Source: Nitrosomonas sp. (GTDB taxonomy: Bacteria > Pseudomonadota > Gammaproteobacteria > Burkholderiales > Nitrosomonadaceae). From it: a stretch of 64,000 nt of DNA. The position numbers and the translations under genes are program-made. The notes beneath the pieces were generated by a model that saw only the letters and a list, made by a program, of their open reading frames with translations, was not told the origin of the DNA and made no database searches. Location of the stretch: the NCBI GenBank assembly GCA_031316255.1, contig JALDQW010000001.1:3319485-3383484 (forward strand), read 5' to 3'. Positions 26,535-35,311 of this stretch are shown here, in pieces (the first letter of the stretch is position 1; each line of letters begins with the position of its first letter).

Positions 26535-27032
26535 ATGAATAAAAATATTTTTATTGTACTGGCAATCAGCATGATGGCGATTTCGTTTGGCGCCAAGGCG
26601 GAAGAAAAATGGCTTATTCTTGGAAATACCGGTTGGGTAACAGGCGATGATCGTCTTGCTCTGGAGATGCCTTCTGTCGCACAGACTCATTTAACAATAA
26701 CGTCCGACACAACTGGCGATCAACAGTGGATTAGTCAAGACATACCTTTTATGTGGCGTGGAGAGATTAAAGGCATTTATTTGTGTTATCAAGCGCCCTA
26801 TGAAGGGACTTATATTAGCCAAGTCCGTCTAACAGAATACATGCTACCTGGAGAAGCGATTGTTCGCCATGATGACCAAGCTGATTTAATCAGCGCCAAT
26901 GGAGATTGTTATTATTCTATCGTCAAGGATTATCTTCCCGCCGGATCGGTTAATCTGGGCTTACGATTAAACTTTGCAAATCCAGGCGACATCATTGAAA
27001 TTGGCGCGCTCGGCATTATAATCGATAAGTAG
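26535..27032 (+). CDS. Unknown secreted protein
   Basis: I chose the ATG at 26535 (MNKNIFIVLAISMMAISF), as it gives a signal peptide cleaved near AKAEE; the frame is open back to 26433 but that leader has no such signal. The mature protein (about 143 residues) has two lone cysteines (LCYQ and DCYY) that could pair, and is beta-rich (HLTITSDTTGDQQWISQDIP). No family is recognised. It is expected in the periplasm or outside. Confidence 0.65.
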   Translation: MNKNIFIVLAISMMAISFGAKAEEKWLILGNTGWVTGDDRLALEMPSVAQTHLTITSDTTGDQQWISQDIPFMWRGEIKGIYLCYQAPYEGTYISQVRLTEYMLPGEAIVRHDDQADLISANGDCYYSIVKDYLPAGSVNLGLRLNFANPGDIIEIGALGIIIDK

Positions 27033-27127
27033 TCAGTCCTGAAAACGTGTTACGGGAAGTTTCCGGCACGATGAATCGGGATTTTAGTTGTTGGTTAGAC
27101 GGCCTCCCGAAACACCGGAGGTTCATT

Positions 27128-28099
27128 TCAATTTGATTTTTCAAACCGGTAAACCGCCGTTTCCGGATGAAACGCATACCAGGCGAACCAGAACAGCGTC
27201 ACACCCGGTATCGCCTCGCCCTTTTCATCAAATACTTCAACTGAGCGATGCGTTGCGTCATAGCGCACGCGTATGGAATACCCGGCCAGTTCATCGGCGA
27301 TTTCAACGGGTGCATCGTTGGATGTCTCACTGACTGTTTTTTCCAGTTCAATAAATGGATAAGCTTTGGCACTACCATCGAGCACAAGACCCAACACCGG
27401 TTCCTTGGGATGATAGCCTTCCGAGCGGAAACGTACCGGAAACATGATACTGTTATCCTGATCGTAGCCCTGGTATGGATTGGCGTCATAATTACGCTGA
27501 TATCCAGTCTCCAAACTCAAAACCAGCGTATCTGGATGGCGGAAAAACCAATCTTTCCAGGTGGTATGTATCACAGATACACCCGTCAAACGTGCACCCT
27601 TCATTGGCCCCGTTACCGCCTGCGCCTGAATCTGCGACCAGAGCGATTGCGTTTGCCGGTCATACATTAGTACATCGCTGTTGTAAAGCAGGCCGGATAC
27701 GCCGAATGTCAATAATTGATCGCCGATTTTTGCCCTGGACGCGGTGCCTGAACCACATAACGGACAATACACAATCGTAATCGCTTCATCGCCAAAACGG
27801 TCGTTGACGATCTCATGCCAATTGAGAATTCGCAGCGGATAGGCTTTGGCAACACCATTACGTCTCAGCGCAAGCACACGATCATTCGGCTGCAAAAAAT
27901 TCGCCCTGCCCGCTGGCACAAATTCAGGATTATCCAATGCAGGAATGCCGTCTTTCGGCGGCCCCCCGAAATGAATTTCATCAACTGGAATCAGCGCGCC
28001 ATCCAGGCTGAATCCGTTTTTTGATTCAGCCTGGATCTGACAACTCAGCGCAGAAATAATGCATGCAACTATGGCGCCGACACTATAATTTTTATTCAT
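27128..28099 (-). CDS. DUF3179 domain-containing protein
   Basis: The start at 28099 (MNKNYSVGAIVACIISALSC) gives a signal peptide; an upstream ATG at 28123 adds eight residues. The roughly 320-residue protein has the DUF3179 core: ALRRNGVAKAYPLRILNWHE, VNDRFGDEAITIVYCPLCGS (CPLCG motif), SGLLYNSDVLMYDRQTQSLW and TLVLSLETGYQRNYDANPY. The family is widespread in environmental bacteria and of unknown function; the Cys pair suggests metal or redox chemistry in the periplasm. A lone gene, followed on the other side by a MITE-like repeat. Confidence 0.85.
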   Translation of the reverse strand: MNKNYSVGAIVACIISALSCQIQAESKNGFSLDGALIPVDEIHFGGPPKDGIPALDNPEFVPAGRANFLQPNDRVLALRRNGVAKAYPLRILNWHEIVNDRFGDEAITIVYCPLCGSGTASRAKIGDQLLTFGVSGLLYNSDVLMYDRQTQSLWSQIQAQAVTGPMKGARLTGVSVIHTTWKDWFFRHPDTLVLSLETGYQRNYDANPYQGYDQDNSIMFPVRFRSEGYHPKEPVLGLVLDGSAKAYPFIELEKTVSETSNDAPVEIADELAGYSIRVRYDATHRSVEVFDEKGEAIPGVTLFWFAWYAFHPETAVYRFEKSN

Positions 28100-28141
28100 A
28101 CGCAGGCTCACAATTAAAGCCATCTCGCCGTTTTAAACTTT

Positions 28142-28284
28142 AGGGCATCTCTAAAAATCCATATTTTGTCACAATACTTTGTTGTTCAAAAAAAATATCT
28201 CCTTACATATCAATCATATGCTGCGTCAACATTTTTTGTTCTCGCCTCGTCTTGTTTAAAACTCTGAATTTTTAGAGGTGCCCT
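28142..28284. repeat. MITE-like element with 17-bp terminal inverted repeats
   Basis: The ends are AGGGCATCTCTAAAAAT (28142-28158) and its complement-inverted copy ATTTTTAGAGGTGCCCT (28268-28284), differing at one base. The 143-bp element is AT-rich, has no coding frame and ends 3 bp after the stop codon of the CysNC-like gene. Such ends are typical of small non-autonomous transposable elements. No flanking target duplication is clear. Confidence 0.7.
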
Positions 28285-28287
28285 GTA

Positions 28288-30081
28288 CTATCTAAGCAAA
28301 TTCATGATCAGTTCAATACCCGCTTCCGGTTTCAGTTTGGATGTCCAGATATGGACTTCGGGTTTTTCAGGCGGTTCATATGGACTGTCAATACCTGTGA
28401 AATTTGTTAAAGCACCGCTTCGTGCTTTTGCATAAAGCCCTTTAACATCACGGCGTTCGCATTCCTCCAGTTCAGTATCCACAAAAACCTCAATAAACTC
28501 ACCATCGTTAAAAAGCTCCCGTGCCATGCTGCGTTCACTCCGAAACGGGGAAATAAAACTGACCAGTACGATCAGTCCCGCATCGACCATCAATTTGGCC
28601 ACTTCGGAAACACGACGGATATTTTCTACACGATCCGCTTCGGTAAAGCCCAGATCCCGGTTTAAGCCATGACGGACATTATCCCCGTCCAGCAGATAAG
28701 TATGCTTATCTTCCTGATGCAAGCGTTTTTCCAATAAATTGGCAATTGTCGACTTACCCGACCCTGAAAGACCGGTAAACCAGATACACTTGGGCTGCTG
28801 TTTTTTTTGTTTTGCTCGCGTGATTTTGTTCAGTTCCAAAGCCTGCCAGTGAATATTGCTGGCCCTGCGCAAGGCGAAATCGATCATACCTGCACCAACC
28901 GCGCCCGAAGTCAATCGATCGATCAAAAAAAACTGATTCAAGCTGCGGTTTTCCCCATGGCGCTCAAACACCAATGGCGAACCCGTAGAGAGTATGACGC
29001 GGCCAAACTTGCCGATCCCTAATGTCTTTGAAGCCAGGTGCGCACCTGACTGAATATCCGTTTGATATTTGATCTTTGTAATCGTAGCTGTCACTTCCCT
29101 GTTGGCCTGCTTCAACACATACTGCCGTCCTGGAATCATTTCGGCATGACTGATCCACAACAGATCAGCCTCGAACTGATCGGCGACTTCAGGCGGAGTG
29201 CCCGTAGCCAGGACATCACCTGGATTCATATCTACGGCATCATTCAATTCCAGTGTTATAAGATCGCCAACATGCGCTTCCTCCATTTCAGCATCATTGT
29301 TCAATACCGCTTTAACCGTTGTTTGCATGCCTGAAGGCAAAACACGCACATTATCACCGGGACGAATCATACCTGAAGCAACCTGACCGCAATACACACG
29401 ATTTTGCGCACCAGATTGTTTTTTCCAGAACACGGGCATGCGAAAATCACCTTGCACCTGATCTTTATTGACATCAACAGCATCCACAGACTCATTCAAA
29501 CCAGGGCCTGTATACCATGACAAAGTATCATCCGTACAAAATACATGATCAACACACATTAACGGTATCGATATCACCTGAACACCGCCAAAACCACTGT
29601 CCGTTATTAATCGCCGATAATCGGAGGAAATGGCGTTAAATCGTGTTTTATCGATACCATCACGACCGGTTGTGCAAATGATCAGCACTATATGACGCAC
29701 ACCCAGTGTTGCAAGCACATGACTATGTTGACGTGTCTGCTCAAGCAAGTCCTTGTTCGCATCAACCAATACAATGACCACATCCGCAACCGATGCCGCA
29801 AAAGCTAATGACTGAAAATTGTCTTTGCCGTTCATCGCGAATTCAGCAATGATGTAACGCCGTTTTCGGGAAGAGAAAAAATAATACATGGGTTCAATGT
29901 GGAATGCCGCCTTGTTTTTCGACAAAACAGAATGACCCGGATACATGTAATCAAGCAATCCTGGGGTAGCAGCCCTGTTCTCATCCAGATTGCTGCAGAC
30001 AATCAATCTCACAATATTTCCATCATGATTACCTGAATTGCCCGAACGTTTTTCTATGTCTCTATTATTGAAATTGACCAT
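28288..30081 (-). CDS. CysN-CysC fusion with degenerate GTPase domain and intact APS kinase
   Basis: With the ATG at 30081 the protein has 597 residues. The C-terminal part (about 430-597) is a canonical adenylylsulfate kinase: [14 protein letters not shown] (P-loop Lys about 443), [17 protein letters not shown] and [15 protein letters not shown]. The middle matches the EF-Tu-like barrels of CysN ([18 protein letters not shown]). The N-terminal GTPase motifs are gone: the P-loop GSVDDGKS position reads [12 protein letters not shown], the DTPGH motif reads EFAMNGKDN, and the NKMD motif reads CTTGRDG. It therefore probably does not act as a normal ATP-sulfurylase GTPase. No cysD gene is nearby; it lies 199 bp after pstB. 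Confidence 0.8.
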   Translation of the reverse strand: MVNFNNRDIEKRSGNSGNHDGNIVRLIVCSNLDENRAATPGLLDYMYPGHSVLSKNKAAFHIEPMYYFFSSRKRRYIIAEFAMNGKDNFQSLAFAASVADVVIVLVDANKDLLEQTRQHSHVLATLGVRHIVLIICTTGRDGIDKTRFNAISSDYRRLITDSGFGGVQVISIPLMCVDHVFCTDDTLSWYTGPGLNESVDAVDVNKDQVQGDFRMPVFWKKQSGAQNRVYCGQVASGMIRPGDNVRVLPSGMQTTVKAVLNNDAEMEEAHVGDLITLELNDAVDMNPGDVLATGTPPEVADQFEADLLWISHAEMIPGRQYVLKQANREVTATITKIKYQTDIQSGAHLASKTLGIGKFGRVILSTGSPLVFERHGENRSLNQFFLIDRLTSGAVGAGMIDFALRRASNIHWQALELNKITRAKQKKQQPKCIWFTGLSGSGKSTIANLLEKRLHQEDKHTYLLDGDNVRHGLNRDLGFTEADRVENIRRVSEVAKLMVDAGLIVLVSFISPFRSERSMARELFNDGEFIEVFVDTELEECERRDVKGLYAKARSGALTNFTGIDSPYEPPEKPEVHIWTSKLKPEAGIELIMNLLR

Positions 30082-30280
30082 TAAATTCCCACTATGTGTA
30101 TCGTAATAATCATTAAAAACCAGACTGCATTGTTTCCTCACATTACTGAGTGATTTGCGTTTTAGGTCACTACATTATCCTGACTCAATCAGGCATGTCA
30201 GACAAAATAACCCAAACTGTGTTCATCGGCATCAACCATGTGTAAAAATCAACTGCCAGGATATTGATCATTGCACCGGA

Positions 30281-31111
30281 TTATCCCCTGCTCCCGTTGA
30301 CATATGCCGCCGTCAGTTCATGAGTTGGGGATTCAAAAATATGCTGACAGCGACCAAATTCAACCAGTTGACCGGCGCGTTCCTTGACCCAGAAGAATGC
30401 CGCATAGTTGGCGATACGTCTGGCCTGCGCAAGATTATGGGTTACGATGACAATCGTATATCGCCCTTGCAAACGGCTGATCAAGTCCTCAACAACACCC
30501 GAAGCGATGGGATCGAGTGCGCTGCATGGTTCGTCCATGAGCAGAATTTCAGGCTTCAACGCCAATGCGCGTGCAATACAAAGCCGCTGCTGTTGCCCAC
30601 CGGACAGACTGAGCGCCGATACATCCAGACGATCATGCACTTCATCCCATAAACCGACATCGCGCAATACTTGTTCAGTGACAGCAGACACCTCGGCTTT
30701 TTGAGTGATACCGTGTTCGTTAAGCGGTAATGCGATATTGCGACGAATGGATAAAGGAAAAGGTGTTGGTTTCTGAAATACCATACCGATTTGACGGCGT
30801 AAGACTTGTACCTGACTGCTGGTATGATGAATATCGCGATTGTTGACCAGAATCTGACCGCTAACGCCGCAACCCGGAATCAGGTCTGTCAGGCGATTGA
30901 TTGCCGATAAAAAACTTGTTTTCCCGCAACCGGACGGACCGATTAATGCAGTAATACAACCTTTATAGATGTCCAGCGTGACATTATCCAGCGCCATTTT
31001 GCCGTCATACTGCAATGACAGGTTTTTTACCTGAATCACCGCTTGCGGCACGCAACAAGCCGGGCCGGACTCGAGCGGCCCGAGTGTAAAGGTATCTTGA
31101 TTGGCAGTCAT
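30281..31111 (-). CDS. pstB: Phosphate ABC transporter ATP-binding protein PstB
   Basis: The start at 31111 (MTANQDTFTLG) overlaps the pstA stop in an ATGA junction. The 276-residue protein has Walker A GPSGCGKTSFL, the ABC signature LSGGQQQRLCIARAL and Walker B ILLMDEPCSALDP, plus the Pst-typical NRLTDLIPGCGVSGQI. It energises high-affinity phosphate import through PstCA. It is the last gene of the DUF547-pstS-pstC-pstA-pstB run. Confidence 0.93.
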   Translation of the reverse strand: MTANQDTFTLGPLESGPACCVPQAVIQVKNLSLQYDGKMALDNVTLDIYKGCITALIGPSGCGKTSFLSAINRLTDLIPGCGVSGQILVNNRDIHHTSSQVQVLRRQIGMVFQKPTPFPLSIRRNIALPLNEHGITQKAEVSAVTEQVLRDVGLWDEVHDRLDVSALSLSGGQQQRLCIARALALKPEILLMDEPCSALDPIASGVVEDLISRLQGRYTIVIVTHNLAQARRIANYAAFFWVKERAGQLVEFGRCQHIFESPTHELTAAYVNGSRG

Positions 31112-32001
31112 GTCATAATTTTCCTGCGTTGCAAACCATAAGCAAGTCTCATGGCCAGTATATTGATACATAATAACAGACTCACAAGAATCAGTGCCGA
31201 TGCAAACGCAGGCATATCGCCACCGGGCACATTCATCGATAAATCGAAAATATGCAAGGCCAATGCACGCCCGGAGTCAAGCAGCGAACCCGGCATGCGA
31301 TCGACATAGCCGCTGGTAAAGAGCAACGCTGCTGTTTCAGCCAGTGCTCGCCCGACGCCAATCAGCAGGCCCGCAGCCAGAGTCGGTGCAGCAGCGGGAA
31401 ATATCAAGTGAATCAATGCAGCGGTACGCGTCATGCCCAATGCAGCCGCCGAAAGCCGGTAATTTTCCGGAACCGCGCGCAAACCCGCTTCGGCGGTACT
31501 GGTCAGAATCGGCAACAACATGCAGGCCAGCGTCAAACCGCCAGAAAGAATGGAAAACCCAAGGCCCAGATATATACTGAAGAACGCATTGCCAAACAAC
31601 CCAAATACAATCGACGGTACACCGGCCAAAACATACAAACTGAAACGAACGAACTTGCCGAACCTGCTGTTTACCGGCACAAATTCCGCCAGCAATACCG
31701 CCGTTGCCCATGCCAGCGGCACTGCGGTAACAATAGCCACCAGCAAAATCAGCACCGTAGACACCAGAATCGAGGCTATGCCCCCAGAACGCCCGGCATC
31801 GCGCGGTGATTCGGTCAGGAACTCCCAGGAAAGATGTGCAATACCGCCGCGTACAAGATCAGCCAATATCCATATGAACACTGCACTGACCAGCAACACC
31901 GCCAGATAAACCAGCGCCTGTACTCCGCAGTCACGCATCTTTTGCCCGATAAGACTGCGAACCATTTCAGGCATGGCGGTGTTTTTCCAGTAATCCTGCA
32001 A
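31108..32001 (-). CDS. pstA: Phosphate ABC transporter permease PstA
   Basis: This protein of about 290 residues has six hydrophobic segments and the permease EAA-like loop (ALGMTRTAALIHLIFPAAAP). GGIASILVSTVLILLVAIVT and PSIVFGLFGNAFF are typical of PstA. The frame starts at 32001 (MQDYWKNTAMPEM), overlapping pstC by 35 bp; a start at 31974 (MPEMVRSL) would give an 8-bp overlap and is equally good. It forms the inner-membrane channel with PstC. Confidence 0.9.
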   Translation of the reverse strand: MQDYWKNTAMPEMVRSLIGQKMRDCGVQALVYLAVLLVSAVFIWILADLVRGGIAHLSWEFLTESPRDAGRSGGIASILVSTVLILLVAIVTAVPLAWATAVLLAEFVPVNSRFGKFVRFSLYVLAGVPSIVFGLFGNAFFSIYLGLGFSILSGGLTLACMLLPILTSTAEAGLRAVPENYRLSAAALGMTRTAALIHLIFPAAAPTLAAGLLIGVGRALAETAALLFTSGYVDRMPGSLLDSGRALALHIFDLSMNVPGGDMPAFASALILVSLLLCINILAMRLAYGLQRRKIMT

Positions 32002-32821
32002 TCGCTGACAGCACCATCACCAGCAGCATCAGCAGCAGCCCAGAGACAAACAGAACGGCGCGGTGATCGCCCATGGCATACGCCATCTCAAGCGCAATAT
32101 TTGCCGCTAAAGTGCGAATGGGATCAAAAATTGATTCAGGATACTGCACCACATTTCCGGCAACCATCAACACGGCCATGGTTTCACCAAGCGCACGCGC
32201 TGCGGCAAGAATAATTCCAGTGGTAATACCCGTACGTGCTGCAGGCAGTGCTATGCCACTAATCATACCCCAGCGGGATAGCCCCAGCGCGGCTGCATTA
32301 CGGAATAACTCATCCGGTACAGCCGCAAGCGCCGTATATGCAGTGAGCGTAATCATGGGCAGGATCATCAGTGTTAGCACCAGCACGCCCGCGAGCAAGC
32401 TTGCCCCGGGTGGATGCCATTCATTGATCAAAGGCACCAGCGTCGTCAACCCCCAGAATCCGAAGACCACCGATGGAATCCCGGCCAGCAGTTCTATGAG
32501 CCGCTTATAGAGTAACGATAGATGCTTTGGTGCAAAAAAAACGATAAACAAAGCCGAAGCCATTCCCAAAGGCACTGCCAACATCAATGCACCCATGCTT
32601 GCCAGCAGCGTACCAGATAGCATCGGCATTAAATTGTAGGCGTCTTCAAGCGGGTGCCAGGACACATCGGTAACGAAACGCAGTAAAGACAGTTTGGTTA
32701 AAACAGGCCAGGATTCAAATAACAGAAAAGAAAGAATCAGCAGCATGACCAGTGCAGCGACTGCTGCACCTGTACGTAAAACCCCGACAAGCAATTTATC
32801 AATGTGCATCAACCGGAACAA
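31967..32821 (-). CDS. pstC: Phosphate ABC transporter permease PstC
   Basis: This 284-residue membrane protein has the PstC hallmark WHPLEDAYNLMPMLSGTL near the outer loop and the ABC permease loop AAALGLSRWGMISGIALPAA. Six hydrophobic segments are visible. Its start overlaps the pstS end by 23 bp, suggesting translational coupling. Paired with PstA it forms the phosphate channel. Confidence 0.92.
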   Translation of the reverse strand: MFRLMHIDKLLVGVLRTGAAVAALVMLLILSFLLFESWPVLTKLSLLRFVTDVSWHPLEDAYNLMPMLSGTLLASMGALMLAVPLGMASALFIVFFAPKHLSLLYKRLIELLAGIPSVVFGFWGLTTLVPLINEWHPPGASLLAGVLVLTLMILPMITLTAYTALAAVPDELFRNAAALGLSRWGMISGIALPAARTGITTGIILAAARALGETMAVLMVAGNVVQYPESIFDPIRTLAANIALEMAYAMGDHRAVLFVSGLLLMLLVMVLSAIAGLLEKHRHA

Positions 32822-33644
32822 AATACTGCGCCTTGATCAAATCGTGCACCTGTGATGATTGTGCAAACATGATAAATTGCTGTGCCAGATTCGACGGCGT
32901 TGTTGCAGTAACGAGATTAAGTGGGCGCGATAATGGAAAAACCCCGTTATGCACATTGGCTACCGAAGCGTCAACGCCATCGAGCGCCAGCAAGCGGACC
33001 GGAACACCGCGCCGCACTTCATATTCCGCAGCGCCGATAGACACATAACCGATCGCATTGCGGTTGCCTGTTACCGTTTTAATGCCCTGCGCATTGTCGC
33101 CGATAATGATATGCGGCTTGACCATACTGTTTTTAAGTTGAAAATAATTTAGAAAAAGCTCCAGAGTAGAACGCCCTTCCGCCTTGTTCACGACCGTGAT
33201 GCGCGCATCCGTTCCGCCGACGTCACTCCAGCGAGTAATGTTTCCGGTAAAAATAGCGGCAATCTGCAACGTACTGAGTGACGCAACAGGATTACTCGCA
33301 TGGACAATCAAACTGATGCCGTCCAGCGCGATCGTAAAAGCGCGCAGATCATCCTCATCCGGTTTCAGTGCGCGCGATACCATACCGATATCGGCAATGC
33401 CCTTGCGCACATCATTGATGCCGCGTGATGAACCGCCGGTCTGCACGTCTATGCGCACACCGGGAAACTGTGATTCAAAACGCCGCGCAATTTCACTGAT
33501 CAGTGGCGCGACGGTACTTGAGCCCGTTAATATCAGCCGTTGCGAACCAGCATTGAGGGTTCCGGCAGACAGTAAAACCAGTCCGATTATACCGGCTGAG
33601 AATAAAATCAGGTTGACCAGTGTATGGTCGATTGTTTTAAGCAT
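32799..33644 (-). CDS. pstS: Phosphate-binding periplasmic protein PstS
   Basis: This 281-residue protein has an N-terminal hydrophobic signal or anchor (LVNLILFSAGIIGLVLLSAG), then the PstS-like phosphate-binding core ILTGSSTVAPLISEIARRFE, where GSSTV...PL contacts phosphate, and VQTGGSSRGINDVRKG. It delivers phosphate to PstCA. It lies directly (2 bp) after a DUF547 gene. No phoU, phoB or phoR is in the window, and I see no convincing Pho box upstream. Confidence 0.9.
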   Translation of the reverse strand: MLKTIDHTLVNLILFSAGIIGLVLLSAGTLNAGSQRLILTGSSTVAPLISEIARRFESQFPGVRIDVQTGGSSRGINDVRKGIADIGMVSRALKPDEDDLRAFTIALDGISLIVHASNPVASLSTLQIAAIFTGNITRWSDVGGTDARITVVNKAEGRSTLELFLNYFQLKNSMVKPHIIIGDNAQGIKTVTGNRNAIGYVSIGAAEYEVRRGVPVRLLALDGVDASVANVHNGVFPLSRPLNLVTATTPSNLAQQFIMFAQSSQVHDLIKAQYFVPVDAH

Positions 33645-33646
33645 GC

Positions 33647-34465
33647 CTATTTCTTGTCATTTAATTTCCAGTCGTAATCAAGATAACGCACCCTGAAATT
33701 ACCGGCGGCAACTGTCCGTTTCTCCTGCTCATTATCGGTCAGGCTATCTGCATAATGCGTCAAAAACTGTTTCAATGAACGCCATCCGCCCCAGCCACTT
33801 TCAAAATCCTTGCTGTACCAGTCGAATATTTTCGAGACTTCAAGACGTCCGGTCGATGGGTTAAAACGGTTACGCGACCGGTCTTCAAGAAACGCCTTGG
33901 TGACGGCTTCGAGTTGCTGCTCCAGTTTTTCCCCGGTAAACGCTTCATTTAACAGCGCCGGACAACCGATGGACGCGCAATTCACTGCAAAATGAATGCG
34001 TGGCTCGTTATAATCGCCGGGGTTTCGGATCATGCCATGCTCAATATCATCGAGTGAACGGAGTTTCCCAAGCAAGGGTACAAATTCTTTTTTCCAGGGA
34101 CTGCTGAGGAATGATCCCAGATCCTTAATCGAGTCAAGCTTAGGATAACGCGTCAGAATCAGTTCTATGGTAAAGGCATTATACGCATTGATCAAAAATG
34201 CCAGTTGCTCTGCTTTGCTCCAGCGTATAAATTTTTTTTCATTCACGGCCGACAATTGTTTCAAGTATTGTTGCAACGCCTGTCTGTTTTGCAAAAACCC
34301 GGCGTAATCGGTTTGACTCGCCCGGCCTTGATTAATCATGACAACATGATCACGCAGTAATTTGTTCCATGCGGCATGCGATTGATCGAATTGATTCGCA
34401 AAAGCAGCTTGGGTCAGAATCCATAAAAACAAGCCCGTCAATAATGTTTGAGTCCAACGCAACAT
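33647..34465 (-). CDS. DUF547 domain-containing secreted protein
   Basis: This 272-residue protein has a signal peptide (LLTGLFLWILTQAAFANQF) and the DUF547 core: EQLAFLINAYNAFTIELIL, SLDDIEHGMIRN, RIHFAVNCASIGCPALLNEA and FDWYSKDF. DUF547 proteins are periplasmic and of unknown function. It is the first gene of the pst run, only 2 bp before pstS, so its job may be linked to phosphate uptake; that is inference. Confidence 0.85.
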   Translation of the reverse strand: MLRWTQTLLTGLFLWILTQAAFANQFDQSHAAWNKLLRDHVVMINQGRASQTDYAGFLQNRQALQQYLKQLSAVNEKKFIRWSKAEQLAFLINAYNAFTIELILTRYPKLDSIKDLGSFLSSPWKKEFVPLLGKLRSLDDIEHGMIRNPGDYNEPRIHFAVNCASIGCPALLNEAFTGEKLEQQLEAVTKAFLEDRSRNRFNPSTGRLEVSKIFDWYSKDFESGWGGWRSLKQFLTHYADSLTDNEQEKRTVAAGNFRVRYLDYDWKLNDKK

Positions 34466-34604
34466 TCTTATATGCCCTATTGATTGTCTATTTGATTAAC
34501 GCTAAAAACTGTTTGTCGATATCGCCAGAAAACCCTTACATGGCAAAAAGGGCTTGCTTAAAATGTTTTCGTATTATTTTACACTTTGAAGCAAATCCTG
34601 TTTG

Positions 34605-34754
34605 TTAACCTGAATATTGCACCAGTTGCTGGAATTTAAACGCAGAATTGTTTTGAATTGAGCGTGCTCGCGACCGCAGACGCAGTTATTCTGCGGCTAA
34701 GGGAGCATGTGCGTTCAATTTAAAACAAGCGTACTGGCGCAATATTCAGGTTAA
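34605..34754. repeat. 150-bp imperfect palindromic element
   Basis: Outer arms TTAACCTGAATATTGC (34605-34620) and its exact inverse GCAATATTCAGGTTAA (34739-34754) continue inward with mismatches (ACCAGT / ACTGGC, TTGTTTTGAATTGAGCG / CGTTCAATTTAAAACAAG). A central 7-bp stem CCGCAGA / TCTGCGG is at 34674-34696. The element could be a MITE or a large hairpin RNA. It stands in the 846-bp gap between the pst run and the TonB receptor operon. Confidence 0.65.
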
Positions 34755-35311
34755 GCCATTGCTTTTCTGCATCGGGCATTACTGACCACCTTTTTTAACC
34801 AGAATTACGCAAACACAAAATTCGTGGCAATTCTATAAGCTTTATCGATCGCCGCCGGCTATTTTTTCTCAGACTGTTAACGCGCCAGCGATTTAATGCA
34901 AACCCTTATCGTTTCATAAGCCGGAGCATGACGAAAAGCGATTTAAATATCGGAAAAAGCAATATTTTTCCTGCTTTATAGAACGTTTATTCAAGCGTCA
35001 CTTCACGTATGATCCCGTGAAATCGTAAAGCATCCTAAATTTGTCTTTGTAGAACGATTATAGCTTGACGTGCTCAGCGGATACCGGATTGTAATCCGAC
35101 ACCAGATTCCGGTTTGAATTTGCTTGATGATGGCATAACAATCCTGACGATTTACAGCACGATATTGAGGATGCTCTACATTCATGGCCATTAAAAATGG
35201 TTGACGGAAACACTGAATCATTTTTTCCAGTTTCTACTGATCAAATTATTCATGCATTGACCCTCTCGTCCGCCTGCTACAATTTTTGCGTAAATAAGTC
35301 ATTGCTGGTTA
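34755..35311. other. Intergenic stretch before the TonB receptor operon
   Basis: No credible gene; a 72-codon minus-strand frame (35003-35221) has no family features and no ribosome site. A promoter-like pair TTGACC (35257-35262) and TACAAT (35278-35283), spaced 15 bp, lies 28 bp before the receptor start and probably serves the operon. Confidence 0.4.
35257..35283 (+). promoter_or_regulatory. Candidate sigma-70 promoter of the TonB receptor operon
   Basis: TTGACC and TACAAT are each one base from consensus-like boxes; the 15-bp spacer is shorter than the optimal 17. It sits just upstream of the only gene start in this stretch. Confidence 0.4.

Noticed and set aside
35003-35221. Minus-strand frame of 72 codons in the gap before the TonB gene
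   Set aside because: No ribosome site, no recognisable family and unusual composition; treated as non-coding.
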